Assembly (NCBI GenBank): GCA_965284315.1
Contig: OZ260072.1
Span: 1,364,001-1,428,000, forward strand
DNA: 64,000 nt
Direction of reading: 5' to 3'
From: PCRC01 sp017848435
GTDB lineage: Bacteria; Pseudomonadota; Gammaproteobacteria; Burkholderiales; Burkholderiaceae_C
The notes beneath the pieces were generated by a model that did not search any database, was not told the origin of the DNA, and saw only the letters and a program-made list of their open reading frames with translations. The translations under genes and the position numbers were made by a program. Position 1 is the first letter of the stretch; each line of letters starts with the position of its first letter. This document shows, one piece after another, positions 51,572-59,184 of the stretch.

Positions 51572-51670
51572 GTTGCGAAGCGCCCCGACGCGAAAGAGGG
51601 AGGGAGGGAGGAGGAGAAGGATCGCCCCGGGATTGCATCCGGGTGACGTTCACCCGGAAGGCTTCGCAAC
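51572..51670 (-). promoter_or_regulatory. long inverted repeat in the oxidoreductase operon leader
   Basis: GTTGCGAAGC (51572-51581) and GCTTCGCAAC (51661-51670) are perfect 10-bp complements enclosing a CCGGGTGA-CGT-TCACCCGG hairpin (51639-51657) and a purine tract of GGGA repeats. On the transcribed (minus) strand the closing arm is followed by ATTTTTATTG, so the structure may end transcription. It occupies much of the 325-bp gap upstream of the operon. Confidence 0.5.
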
Positions 51671-51711
51671 ACAAAACCAACCGCTGACGGCGCGCGGCCA
51701 TCAGCAACGGG

Positions 51712-51740
51712 TCTGAGTGGGGCGCCGGAGAATAAGTTCC
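51712..51740 (-). promoter_or_regulatory. sigma-E-type (ECF) promoter of the lipid operon
   Basis: GGAACTT (51740-51734), a 17-bp spacer and TCAGA (51716-51712) resemble the RpoE-type -35 and -10 elements. It would start a transcript near 51706 towards the FAD oxidoreductase gene. Confidence 0.5.
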
Positions 51741-51808
51741 GGCAACGAGAACGGTTCTCGGCGAGGCCTGACGGGAGCACGCAAACGGGCATGGCGACTC
51801 AAAAAGTT

Positions 51809-51837
51809 ACTGATTGGTCGCATTATGACTGATTGGT
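51809..51837. repeat. direct repeat ACTGATTGGT, 19-bp period
   Basis: ACTGATTGGT occurs at 51809-51818 and again at 51828-51837, about 70-95 bp upstream of the predicted sigma-E-type promoter and just after the glutathione peroxidase stop. It may be a regulator site. Confidence 0.4.
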
Positions 51838-51860
51838 AATTTTTTGAACAGCCGCAGGCG

Positions 51861-52430
51861 TCAGCGTTGGGCCAGCTGCCGTTCGATGTCGGCCACAAAC
51901 GCCCTGTCCTGCGGGTTGACGGCGCTGGCGTGGCTGGTGACGGTCTGGCCGTCGCGGCCAATCACGTACTTGTGGAAATTCCATTCGGGCCGCTGCCCGG
52001 TGCGGGCGGCCAGCGCTTTGTACAGCGGGTTGGCGTCGGGCCCGGCCACGCTGGTTTTGGCCAGCATCGGGAAACGCACGCCAAAGGTGTTCTCGCAGAA
52101 CTCGGCAATCTGCGCGTTGTTGCCCGGCTCCTGCGAACCAAAGTTGTTGGCCGGAAAACCCAGCACCACCAGGCCCCGGTTCTTGTAGCGGTCGTACAGC
52201 GCCTCCAGCCCCTTGTACTGGCCGGTGAAACCGCAGTAGCTGGCGGTGTTCACGACCACCACCACCTTGCCGGCGTACTGGCACAGGTTCTGCGGTTTTT
52301 CGTCCTGCAGGCGAGGGAAGTTGTGCTGCATCAAGGCCGGGCAGGGGGTGTCGGCGGCGTGTGCGGGCAGTGCGGCGCCGGTGGCCAGCACGAATGCAAG
52401 TGTGGCGCAGCGCGCAAGGTGGTTAGGCAT
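51861..52430 (-). CDS. glutathione-peroxidase-family protein, exported
   Basis: 189 residues. A Sec signal (to HAADTP) precedes a thioredoxin-fold peroxidase with the active Cys in VVNTASYCGFTGQYKGLEALY, LGFPANNFGSQEPGNNAQIAEFC (Gln) and the Trp motif in EWNFHKYVIGRDG. It reduces peroxides in the periplasm, probably with thioredoxin-like donors. It is divergent from the LitR-type regulator and probably light- or oxidant-controlled. Confidence 0.93.
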   Translation of the reverse strand: MPNHLARCATLAFVLATGAALPAHAADTPCPALMQHNFPRLQDEKPQNLCQYAGKVVVVVNTASYCGFTGQYKGLEALYDRYKNRGLVVLGFPANNFGSQEPGNNAQIAEFCENTFGVRFPMLAKTSVAGPDANPLYKALAARTGQRPEWNFHKYVIGRDGQTVTSHASAVNPQDRAFVADIERQLAQR

Positions 52431-52448
52431 GGGGTGGCCCTTTCGTGG

Positions 52449-52470
52449 TGTCCGTGGTTTGTCCAGGACA
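52449..52470. promoter_or_regulatory. possible LitR/CarH operator
   Basis: TGTCC occurs at 52449-52453 and 52460-52464, 11 bp apart, and the second copy forms the palindrome TGTCCAGGACA (52460-52470). CarH-type repressors bind direct repeats with an 11-bp period. The site lies in the 105-bp gap between the divergent gpx and litR genes. Confidence 0.35.
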
Positions 52471-52535
52471 TAATCCTAATCTCCGCACCCTGCTGACCAC
52501 CCACGTTGTGCCAATGACCCCACCTGGAGCCCGCC

Positions 52536-53462
52536 ATGACGCACGCTGACGCGTCGATTGCTGCCGTCGAGCGCGAGACCGGCATTGGCAAGGACACGCT
52601 GCGCGTCTGGGAGCGCCGCTACGGTTTCCCTGCGCCCAGCCGCGACGCGCTCGGTGAGCGCCTGTACCCGGGCGAGCAGGTCGAGCGGCTGCGGCTGGTG
52701 CGCCGGTTGCTGGACGGCGGCCACCGCCCGGGCAAGGTGGTCGGTCTGCCCCACGAGGCGCTGTTGGCGCTGTTGCCCAGCAGCCCACCCCCGGAGGCGC
52801 CCGCACCCGCCCTGCCCGCCAGCGGCAGCAGCGGTCCCGACGTCTTCACCCGCATGGCCTGGTTGCGCAACCACGACGTGGATGCGCTGCGGCGCAGTTT
52901 TGTCCAGGCGGTGGCGCAACTCGGTCTGTCGCGTTTTGTGCTGGAGGTGGTGGTGCCCATGAACGCGCTGGTGGGCGACGCCTGGCTGCGCGGTGACCTG
53001 CAGATTTTTGAAGAGCACCTGTACACCGAAACCGTGACCGGGGTGCTGCGCCACGGCATCCACGCTCTGCCGGCGGGCGCGCCGAGCCGTCCGCGTGTGT
53101 TGCTGACGACTTTCCCCAAGGAGCCGCACGGCCTGGGCCTGTTGATGGCCGAGACCATGCTGGCGTTGCAAGGCTGCACCTGCGTGTCGCTGGGCCCGCA
53201 AACGCCGTTGGAGGACATTGTCCGTGCGGCAACCGCCCAGCGCGCAGACGCGGTGGCGCTCAGCTTCACCGGCAGCCTGAACACCCGGTACGTGCTGAGC
53301 GGCCTGGCTGCGCTGCGCGCGCAACTGCCCCCCACGGTGGCGATCTGGGTCGGTGGTCAGTGCCCGGCGCTCTACCGCCGCACCTTGCCCGGCATCACGC
53401 CGCTGCCCAACTTCGAGGCGCTGCTGGCCCACCTGACGCAGTGGCAGCGCGCGCCGGCATGA
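52536..53462 (+). CDS. litR: LitR/CarH-type B12-dependent light-sensing MerR regulator
   Basis: 308 residues. A MerR helix-turn-helix (IAAVERETGIGKDTLRVWERRYGFPAPSR, residues 8-36) is followed by a helical bundle and a cobalamin-binding domain (about 185-300). The Wx9EH motif that caps adenosylcobalamin in CarH is present (Trp150, Glu160-His161), and so is the lower ligand His198 in KEPHGLG (ExHxxG). Such proteins repress in the dark and release DNA when light breaks the Co-C bond. The gene is divergent from the peroxidase and overlaps the DUF2256 gene. Confidence 0.9.
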   Translation: MTHADASIAAVERETGIGKDTLRVWERRYGFPAPSRDALGERLYPGEQVERLRLVRRLLDGGHRPGKVVGLPHEALLALLPSSPPPEAPAPALPASGSSGPDVFTRMAWLRNHDVDALRRSFVQAVAQLGLSRFVLEVVVPMNALVGDAWLRGDLQIFEEHLYTETVTGVLRHGIHALPAGAPSRPRVLLTTFPKEPHGLGLLMAETMLALQGCTCVSLGPQTPLEDIVRAATAQRADAVALSFTGSLNTRYVLSGLAALRAQLPPTVAIWVGGQCPALYRRTLPGITPLPNFEALLAHLTQWQRAPA

Positions 53463-53626
53463 ACAAGGCGGGCTTCAAGGGCAACAAACAGGCGTTGCCG
53501 CAGAAAATCTGCGCCGCGTGTGGTCTGCCCATGGTCTGGCGCAAAAGCTGGGCCAAGAACTGGGACAGCGTGAAGTTCTGCTCCGAGCGCTGCCGCCGCG
53601 CCAAGCCAGCAGACAGCGCACCGTGA
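53459..53626 (+). CDS. DUF2256 zinc-binding protein
   Basis: 55 residues from the ATG at 53459, overlapping litR by 4 nt. CAACGLPMVWRKSWAKNWDSVKFCSERCR contains four cysteines of a small zinc site and the WRKxWxxxW signature. DUF2256 genes usually accompany cryptochrome/photolyase-related genes. Function unknown. Confidence 0.9.
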   Translation: MNKAGFKGNKQALPQKICAACGLPMVWRKSWAKNWDSVKFCSERCRRAKPADSAP

Positions 53627-55206
53627 CCGCCACCGCCGACCGCCGTCCCACCCGCCCGCTGCGCCGCCTGGTGCTGGTGCTGGGCGACCAGCTCTGGCTG
53701 GGCAACCCGGCGCTGGCCGACTTTGACGCCGCGCAGGACGCGGTGCTGATGGTCGAGGCGCACAGCGAAGGCACGGCGGTCTGGAGCCACAAGGCGCGCA
53801 TCGCGGTGTTTCTGTCTGCCATGCGCCACTTCTGCAACGAGGTGCACCGCCAGGGCTGGCGTTACCACTACGTGGCGCTGGACGACACCACCAAGGCGCT
53901 CACATTTTCAGAGCATCTGCGCGAGGCTTTTCTGAGGCTCAAGCCGGAAATCGTTCAAATGTGCGAGCCGGGCGAGTGGCGCCTGCTGGAAACCGTGCAA
54001 AACGCCGCCAGCGCCTGCGACACGCTGTTGCAGGTGCTGCCCGACACCCACTTCATGTGCAGCCGCGCGCAGTTTGCCCGCTGGGCCAGCGGCCGCAAGG
54101 AACTGCGCATGGAGTACTTCTACCGCGAGATGCGGCGCCAGCACGGTGTGCTGGTGCACGGCACCGGCAAAACCGCCGAGCCCGAAGGCGGGCAGTGGAA
54201 CTTTGACGCCGACAACCGCCAGGGCTACCCCAAAACCGGGCCAGGCGACATCCCGCCACCCGCGCTGTTTGCGCCCGACCGCACCACCACCGAGGTGCTG
54301 GCGCTGGTGCACAAGCACTTTCCCGACCACCCCGGTTCGCTCGACCACTTCGTCTGGCCCGTCACCCGGGCGCAGGGGCTGGAAGCGCTGCAGCGCTTCA
54401 TCGACGCCCGGCTGGAACACTTCGGCCCGCACCAGGACGCGATGTGGACCGGCACGCCGTGGGGCTGGCACGGCATTCTCTCGGTGGCGCTGAACCTGCA
54501 TTTGATCGACCCGCGCGAAGTCATCGCTGCGGCTGAGGCGGCCTACCGTGAACGTAGCCTGCCGCTGGCCAGCGTGGAGGGCTTCATCCGTCAGGTGCTG
54601 GGCTGGCGCGAGTTCATCCGCGGCATGTACTGGCTCGACATGCCGCAGATGAAGACCGCCAACCACTACAAGCACCAGCGCCCGTTGCCCGCCTGGTACT
54701 GGACCGGCAAGACACAGATGGCCTGCATGCGCGAGGTGGTCGGCCAGACGCTGCAGTACGGTTTTGCCCACCACATCCAGCGGCTGATGGTCACCGGGCA
54801 GTTCGCGCTGCTGGCCGAAATCAGCCCGCAACAGGTCGCCGACTGGTATTTGGCGGTGTACGTGGACGCGGTGGAGTGGGTGGAGTTGCCTAACGTGGCC
54901 GGCATGGCGCTTTACGCCGACGGCGGGCGTTTCACCAGCAAACCCTACATCGCCAGCGGCCAGTACATCAAGCGCATGAGCAACTATTGCCAGGGCTGCC
55001 GGTACAAGCCCGACCAGCGCACTGGCGCGGACGCCTGCCCGGTGACCACGCTGTACTGGCACTTTCTGGACCGGCACGAGCCCGCGCTGAAGGCCAACGC
55101 CCGCACCGCGCTGATGGTGCGCAACATCGCCCGGTTGAGCGAAGACGAGCGCGCATCCATCCGCGGCCATGCGGCGTATTTGCTAGACAACCTGGACGGG
55201 TTGTGA
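53623..55206 (+). CDS. FeS bacterial cryptochrome/photolyase (CryB/PhrB type)
   Basis: 527 residues from a GTG overlapping the DUF2256 stop. It belongs to the FeS-BCP/CryPro class: LRRLVLVLGDQLWLGNPAL at the start, FIRQVLGWREFIRGMYWL, HHIQRLMVTGQFALLAEISPQQVADWYLAVYVDAVEWVE, and cysteines in SNYCQGCRYKPDQRTGADACPVTTLYW (about residues 450-475) for a 4Fe-4S cluster. Members repair (6-4) photoproducts or act as blue-light receptors. Confidence 0.95.
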   Translation: MTATADRRPTRPLRRLVLVLGDQLWLGNPALADFDAAQDAVLMVEAHSEGTAVWSHKARIAVFLSAMRHFCNEVHRQGWRYHYVALDDTTKALTFSEHLREAFLRLKPEIVQMCEPGEWRLLETVQNAASACDTLLQVLPDTHFMCSRAQFARWASGRKELRMEYFYREMRRQHGVLVHGTGKTAEPEGGQWNFDADNRQGYPKTGPGDIPPPALFAPDRTTTEVLALVHKHFPDHPGSLDHFVWPVTRAQGLEALQRFIDARLEHFGPHQDAMWTGTPWGWHGILSVALNLHLIDPREVIAAAEAAYRERSLPLASVEGFIRQVLGWREFIRGMYWLDMPQMKTANHYKHQRPLPAWYWTGKTQMACMREVVGQTLQYGFAHHIQRLMVTGQFALLAEISPQQVADWYLAVYVDAVEWVELPNVAGMALYADGGRFTSKPYIASGQYIKRMSNYCQGCRYKPDQRTGADACPVTTLYWHFLDRHEPALKANARTALMVRNIARLSEDERASIRGHAAYLLDNLDGL

Positions 55207-55212
55207 CGCCTT

Positions 55213-55232
55213 GGGACCGTCGCCACGGTCCC
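55213..55232 (+). terminator. hairpin after the photolyase gene
   Basis: GGGACCGT-CGCC-ACGGTCCC forms a perfect 8-bp stem seven bases after the stop. No T-run follows, so it may be a Rho-assisted end or an mRNA-stabilising hairpin. Confidence 0.45.
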
Positions 55233-55335
55233 CCACAGGCTTGCGCAAACCGCATTTTTGTGCAGGTTATCGCGCCAATTCATGGGTTTGTCACCGCCCT
55301 GCGCGTAAAATTTAGGCAGTCACAAGGTTTACACC

Positions 55336-56196
55336 ATGCTTTACCCTGAATTGTTCAAACAGCTGGAGTCCGTCCGTTGGGACATGGACAAAGACATTCC
55401 CTGGGCGTCTTTCGACGCGTCCAAGCTCACCGACGAGCAGGCGCAGACGATCAAGATGAACGCCATCACCGAGTGGTCAGCCCTGCCGGCGACCGAGATG
55501 TTCCTGCGCGACAACAAGGACGACAGCGACTTTTCCGCCTTCATGTCGATCTGGTTTTTTGAAGAGCAGAAACACTCGCTGGTGCTGATGGAGTACCTGA
55601 AGCGCTTCCGCCCCGACCTTGCCCCGACCGAAAAAGAACTGCACGACGTGCGCTTCGAGTTCGAGCCCGCCCCGCCGCTGGAAACGCTGATGCTGCACTT
55701 CTGCGGCGAGATCCGCCTGAACCACTGGTACCGCCGCGCCAGCGAATGGCACAGCGAACCGGTGATCAAGCACATCTACACCACGCTCAGCCAGGACGAA
55801 GCCCGCCATGGCGGTGCCTACCTGCGCTACATGAAGCGCGCCATCAACAACTTCGGCAACGAAGCCAAGGCCGCGTTCACCAAGGTCGGCGTGCTGATGG
55901 CCAGTGCCCGCCGCACCGCCCAGGCGCTGCACCCCACCAACCTGCACGTCAACAAAGACCTGTTCCCGCGCGACACCATCCAGAGCCGCTTGCCCGACCC
56001 GGAGTGGCTGGAGCACTGGCTGGACAAGCAAATCAACTTTGATGCGGTGTGGGAGACCAAGGTGGTCGAGCGCATCTTGCACAACATGAGCCTGCTGATG
56101 GAGCGCAGCTTCAACACCGTGCAGGAACTGAACCGCTACCGCAAGGAACTGGTGCGGGAACTGGCACCGGCCGTGGTGCCCACACCGGCGGTTTGA
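55336..56196 (+). CDS. diiron ferritin-like / acyl-ACP-desaturase-like protein
   Basis: 286 residues, mostly helical. Carboxylate and histidine ligands typical of a four-helix diiron site are present: EWSALPATEMF near 50, FFEEQKHS (EExxH, residues 75-80), CGEIRLNHWYRR near 118-129, and SQDEARHGG (DEARH, 154-158). Spacing resembles acyl-ACP desaturases more than storage ferritins. It may introduce double bonds or act as an oxidase. It lies downstream of the photolyase in the same direction. Confidence 0.82.
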   Translation: MLYPELFKQLESVRWDMDKDIPWASFDASKLTDEQAQTIKMNAITEWSALPATEMFLRDNKDDSDFSAFMSIWFFEEQKHSLVLMEYLKRFRPDLAPTEKELHDVRFEFEPAPPLETLMLHFCGEIRLNHWYRRASEWHSEPVIKHIYTTLSQDEARHGGAYLRYMKRAINNFGNEAKAAFTKVGVLMASARRTAQALHPTNLHVNKDLFPRDTIQSRLPDPEWLEHWLDKQINFDAVWETKVVERILHNMSLLMERSFNTVQELNRYRKELVRELAPAVVPTPAV

Positions 56197-56253
56197 GCCG
56201 GTTTTTTGCGGGTTTTGAGGGGGTGGGGGGGCTGACAACGCCCGCCAGCCCGG

Positions 56254-56320
56254 AATTTCAAGCCAAATCGGCCTCAAGCCTCAGTCGAACCTGGTGGTTA
56301 AGCTATTGATTCAGTAGCAA
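56254..56320 (+). repeat. dispersed repeat, copy 9
   Basis: ATTTCAAGCCAAATCGGCC, then AAGCCTCAGTCGAACCTGG and AGCTATTGATTCAGTAGCAA. It lies between the diiron protein gene and the glnE stop. Confidence 0.82.
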
Positions 56321-56331
56321 CCTAGGGCAAG

Positions 56332-59151
56332 CTAAGTGCCTGCACCCGTTCCCAAGACCGCCTGCCACAGCGCCAGAATGGCGTCGCGCTGCACCGCCAG
56401 TTCGCCCACAGCCACTTGGGTTGGCGCTTCGTTCAGCCGCGCTTCGTGCTGGATGCGGCGCAAATCGCGGTAGGCGGTGGCGGCCGCTTCCCCCACACCG
56501 GGCGGCAGCAGGCCAGCGGCCTCGGCGCGGCGCAGCAGCGCGATGTTGCCAACGTTGTCCACCAGCGCCGGGCACTGGGCCGACTCGGCCAGCACCAGGT
56601 ACTGCACCGCAAACTCCGCGTCCACCATGCCGCCGGGGCTGTGTTTCACGTCAAAGCGGTCGTCTTTCACCGGGTGGGCGCGGCGCACCTTGTCGCGCAT
56701 CGTGACGATTTCTTCGCGCAGCGCAGCGCGGTCACGCGGGGCGGCAATCACGGCGGCGCGCACCGCGTCGAACTGGGTCTTCAGCGCGTCGCTGCCCAGC
56801 ACAAAGCGGGCGCGGGTCATGGCCTGGTGTTCCCAGGTCCAGGCGGTGTTGCTGCCGCGGCCGAGCTGGTACTTGGCGTAGGCGCCAAAGGTGGTGACCA
56901 GCAGGCCGGAGTTGCCGTTGGGCCGCAGCGCGGTGTCGATCTCGAACAGGTCGCCTTCGGCGGTTTTCACCGTCAGCCAGTTGATGAGTTTGCGCACCAG
57001 CAGCGGGTAGACGTCGGGGGCGCGCTCGTCCTCGTCGTCGTACACAAACACGATGTCGAGGTCGCTGCCGTAGCCCAGCTCCTTGCCGCCGAGCTTGCCG
57101 TAGGCCACCACGCAGAAGTGGCCGGTGGCGTCGTCGTCGCTCAGGTGGCGCTGCTTCAGGCGCTGCCAGCACCAGCGGGCGGTGACGCGCAGCACGCTGT
57201 CGGCCAACGCGCTCAGGTCGTCGGCCACCTGTTCCACGCTGATGACGCTTTCCACGTCGCGCGCCAGGGTGCGGAAGACTTCGGCGTGGTGGGCGCGGCG
57301 CAGCAAATTCAGCAGCGCCTCGTCGTCGTCCTCGTTGCTGGTCTTCAGCGCGGCGCGGCGGGCTTCCAGTTCGGCCTCGAATTCGGTGGCCACAAAGCGC
57401 TGCGCCAGCATCTCGTTGCTGGCGAGTTCGTCGATCACGCCGGGGTGCTGCATCAAATAGCGCGCCGGCCACTTGGCCGCGCCCAGCAGGCGCAGCAGCC
57501 GCTCGTGCACCGCCGGGCGTTCCAGCAGCAGCGCGAGGTAGCTTTCACGCCGCAGCAGCGGTTCGATCCAGTCGGCAATGCGCAGCGCGGCGGCCTCGCT
57601 GACCTTGCCCTCGCGCAGCCACTGGGCGGTGCGCTGCACCAGCCGCGTCAGCCGGTGGCGGGCGTCTTCGCGAAGCGACAGCACGCGCGGGTGTTCGCTC
57701 CATTGCTGCACCCGCTGGCGGAACTGTTCGGGCAGTTGCTCCAGCAGGTTGGTCAGGTCGGGCGGTGGCAGGTTGGCGGCCTTGCTGCAGCTTTTGCCGT
57801 TGCATTCGCCTTTGCCGGCGCCGCCGAGCAGTTTGTCAAACTCCTGCGCCACCAGCTCGCGGTGCGCGTCCAGCTCGCCGAGGAAAGGGCAGCAGCTGGT
57901 GTAGCCCATGTTGTGGGCGATCCAGTGCAGGTCGTCGTCGTGGGTGGGCAGCACATGGGTTTGCTGGTCGTCCAGATACTGGATGCGGTGCTCGACCCGG
58001 CGCAGGAAGGTGTAGGCCTGGGCCAGCGCGTCGGCGGTGGCCTGCGGCATCAGGCCGGCGCGGGCCACGCGTTGCAGCGCGTCGAGCGTGGGCCGGGTGC
58101 GCAGCTCGGGGAACTGGCCGGCGCGCACCACCTGCAGCAGCTGCACGGTGAACTCAATTTCCCGGATGCCACCGCGTGAGAGTTTCACGTCGTTGGCGCG
58201 TTCGGGGTGGCCGGCGGCGCGCTGTGCGGCCTGGCTGCGGATCTGCTGGTGCAGGCTGCGCAGCGACTCGAAGACGTTGTAGTCGAGGTAGCGGCGGAAC
58301 ACAAAAGGCAGCACCACCGCGCGCAGCTGCATGGCCGACCACTCCTGCCCCCCGTTACCGCCCGGAGGCTTCGGTGCCACCACCCGGCTTTTGAGCCAGG
58401 CGAAACGCTCCCACTCGCGGCCCTGCACCTGCAAATACTCTTCGAGCGCGTCCAGCGACACGGCGGGCGGGCCGGAGCCGCCATTGGGCCGCAGCGCCAA
58501 ATCAACCCGGAACACGAAGCCGTGTTCGGTGGTGTCGCCAATCAGGGTGGACATGCGCCGCACCACCTTGGCAAAGTACTCGTGGTTGCTGATGCGGGCG
58601 CGGCCGTCGGTGTTGCCGGCGGTTTCGCCGTCTTCGTCGTAGACGTAGATCAGGTCGATGTCGCTCGACACATTCAGCTCGCGCGCGCCCAGCTTGCCCA
58701 TGCCCACCACCCACAAGGTCGCGCGCACGCCGCCTTCGGTGGTGGGGGCGCCGTGCAGCAGGTCCAGTTCGGCCTGGGCGCAGTCGCTGGCGGTTTGCAG
58801 GGCGAGTTCGGCCAGGGCGGTCATGCCGTGGGTGACCACAGACAGGTCGGCGCTGGCGTCGCAGTCCAGCGTGGCCAGCCGCTCCATCACCAGCTGCCGC
58901 AGGATGCGCAGCGCGGCCCCCGTCTCTTCGCCGCGCGCCAGCAAGGTGGCCAGCGTGGCGGCCATGCTGTGGTGGTCGGGCGCGCCGGGCGGCAGCAGCG
59001 GCAGCAGGTCGGCGTAGCGGCGGCGCAGGCGCTGCAGGAAACGCGGGTAGGCGCTGCCGGTCGGCGCGTCGGGCGACACTTGGGGCGGGGTGCAGGCACG
59101 TAACAAACCGTCACCTTTGCCGGCCGGCTCGGCTTCAGGCCCGCGGGTCAT
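56332..59151 (-). CDS. glnE: bifunctional glutamine synthetase adenylyltransferase/adenylyl-removing enzyme
   Basis: 939 residues from the ATG at 59151, close to E. coli GlnE (946). Two nucleotidyltransferase modules are visible. The N-terminal deadenylylase has WVVGMGKLGARELNVSSDIDLIYVYDEDG and the C-terminal adenylylase has VVAYGKLGGKELGYGSDLDIVFVYDDED, each with a helical regulatory region after it. GlnE tunes glutamine synthetase in response to PII and glutamine. It is divergent from yhdP with 33 bp between the starts. The open frame opposite yhdP is not part of it. Confidence 0.96.
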   Translation of the reverse strand: MTRGPEAEPAGKGDGLLRACTPPQVSPDAPTGSAYPRFLQRLRRRYADLLPLLPPGAPDHHSMAATLATLLARGEETGAALRILRQLVMERLATLDCDASADLSVVTHGMTALAELALQTASDCAQAELDLLHGAPTTEGGVRATLWVVGMGKLGARELNVSSDIDLIYVYDEDGETAGNTDGRARISNHEYFAKVVRRMSTLIGDTTEHGFVFRVDLALRPNGGSGPPAVSLDALEEYLQVQGREWERFAWLKSRVVAPKPPGGNGGQEWSAMQLRAVVLPFVFRRYLDYNVFESLRSLHQQIRSQAAQRAAGHPERANDVKLSRGGIREIEFTVQLLQVVRAGQFPELRTRPTLDALQRVARAGLMPQATADALAQAYTFLRRVEHRIQYLDDQQTHVLPTHDDDLHWIAHNMGYTSCCPFLGELDAHRELVAQEFDKLLGGAGKGECNGKSCSKAANLPPPDLTNLLEQLPEQFRQRVQQWSEHPRVLSLREDARHRLTRLVQRTAQWLREGKVSEAAALRIADWIEPLLRRESYLALLLERPAVHERLLRLLGAAKWPARYLMQHPGVIDELASNEMLAQRFVATEFEAELEARRAALKTSNEDDDEALLNLLRRAHHAEVFRTLARDVESVISVEQVADDLSALADSVLRVTARWCWQRLKQRHLSDDDATGHFCVVAYGKLGGKELGYGSDLDIVFVYDDEDERAPDVYPLLVRKLINWLTVKTAEGDLFEIDTALRPNGNSGLLVTTFGAYAKYQLGRGSNTAWTWEHQAMTRARFVLGSDALKTQFDAVRAAVIAAPRDRAALREEIVTMRDKVRRAHPVKDDRFDVKHSPGGMVDAEFAVQYLVLAESAQCPALVDNVGNIALLRRAEAAGLLPPGVGEAAATAYRDLRRIQHEARLNEAPTQVAVGELAVQRDAILALWQAVLGTGAGT

Positions 59152-59184
59152 AATTCCTGCCACGCTCAGGTCCCTGCGAACAAA

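Noticed and set aside
51572..51670. Interpretation of the 99-bp inverted-repeat unit as a miniature transposon
   Set aside because: No flanking target-site duplication is visible and no second copy exists in the window, so it is kept only as a structured leader.
56416..58179. 587-codon plus-strand frame opposite glnE
   Set aside because: Antisense of a clearly conserved gene. The composition is that of a shadow frame.
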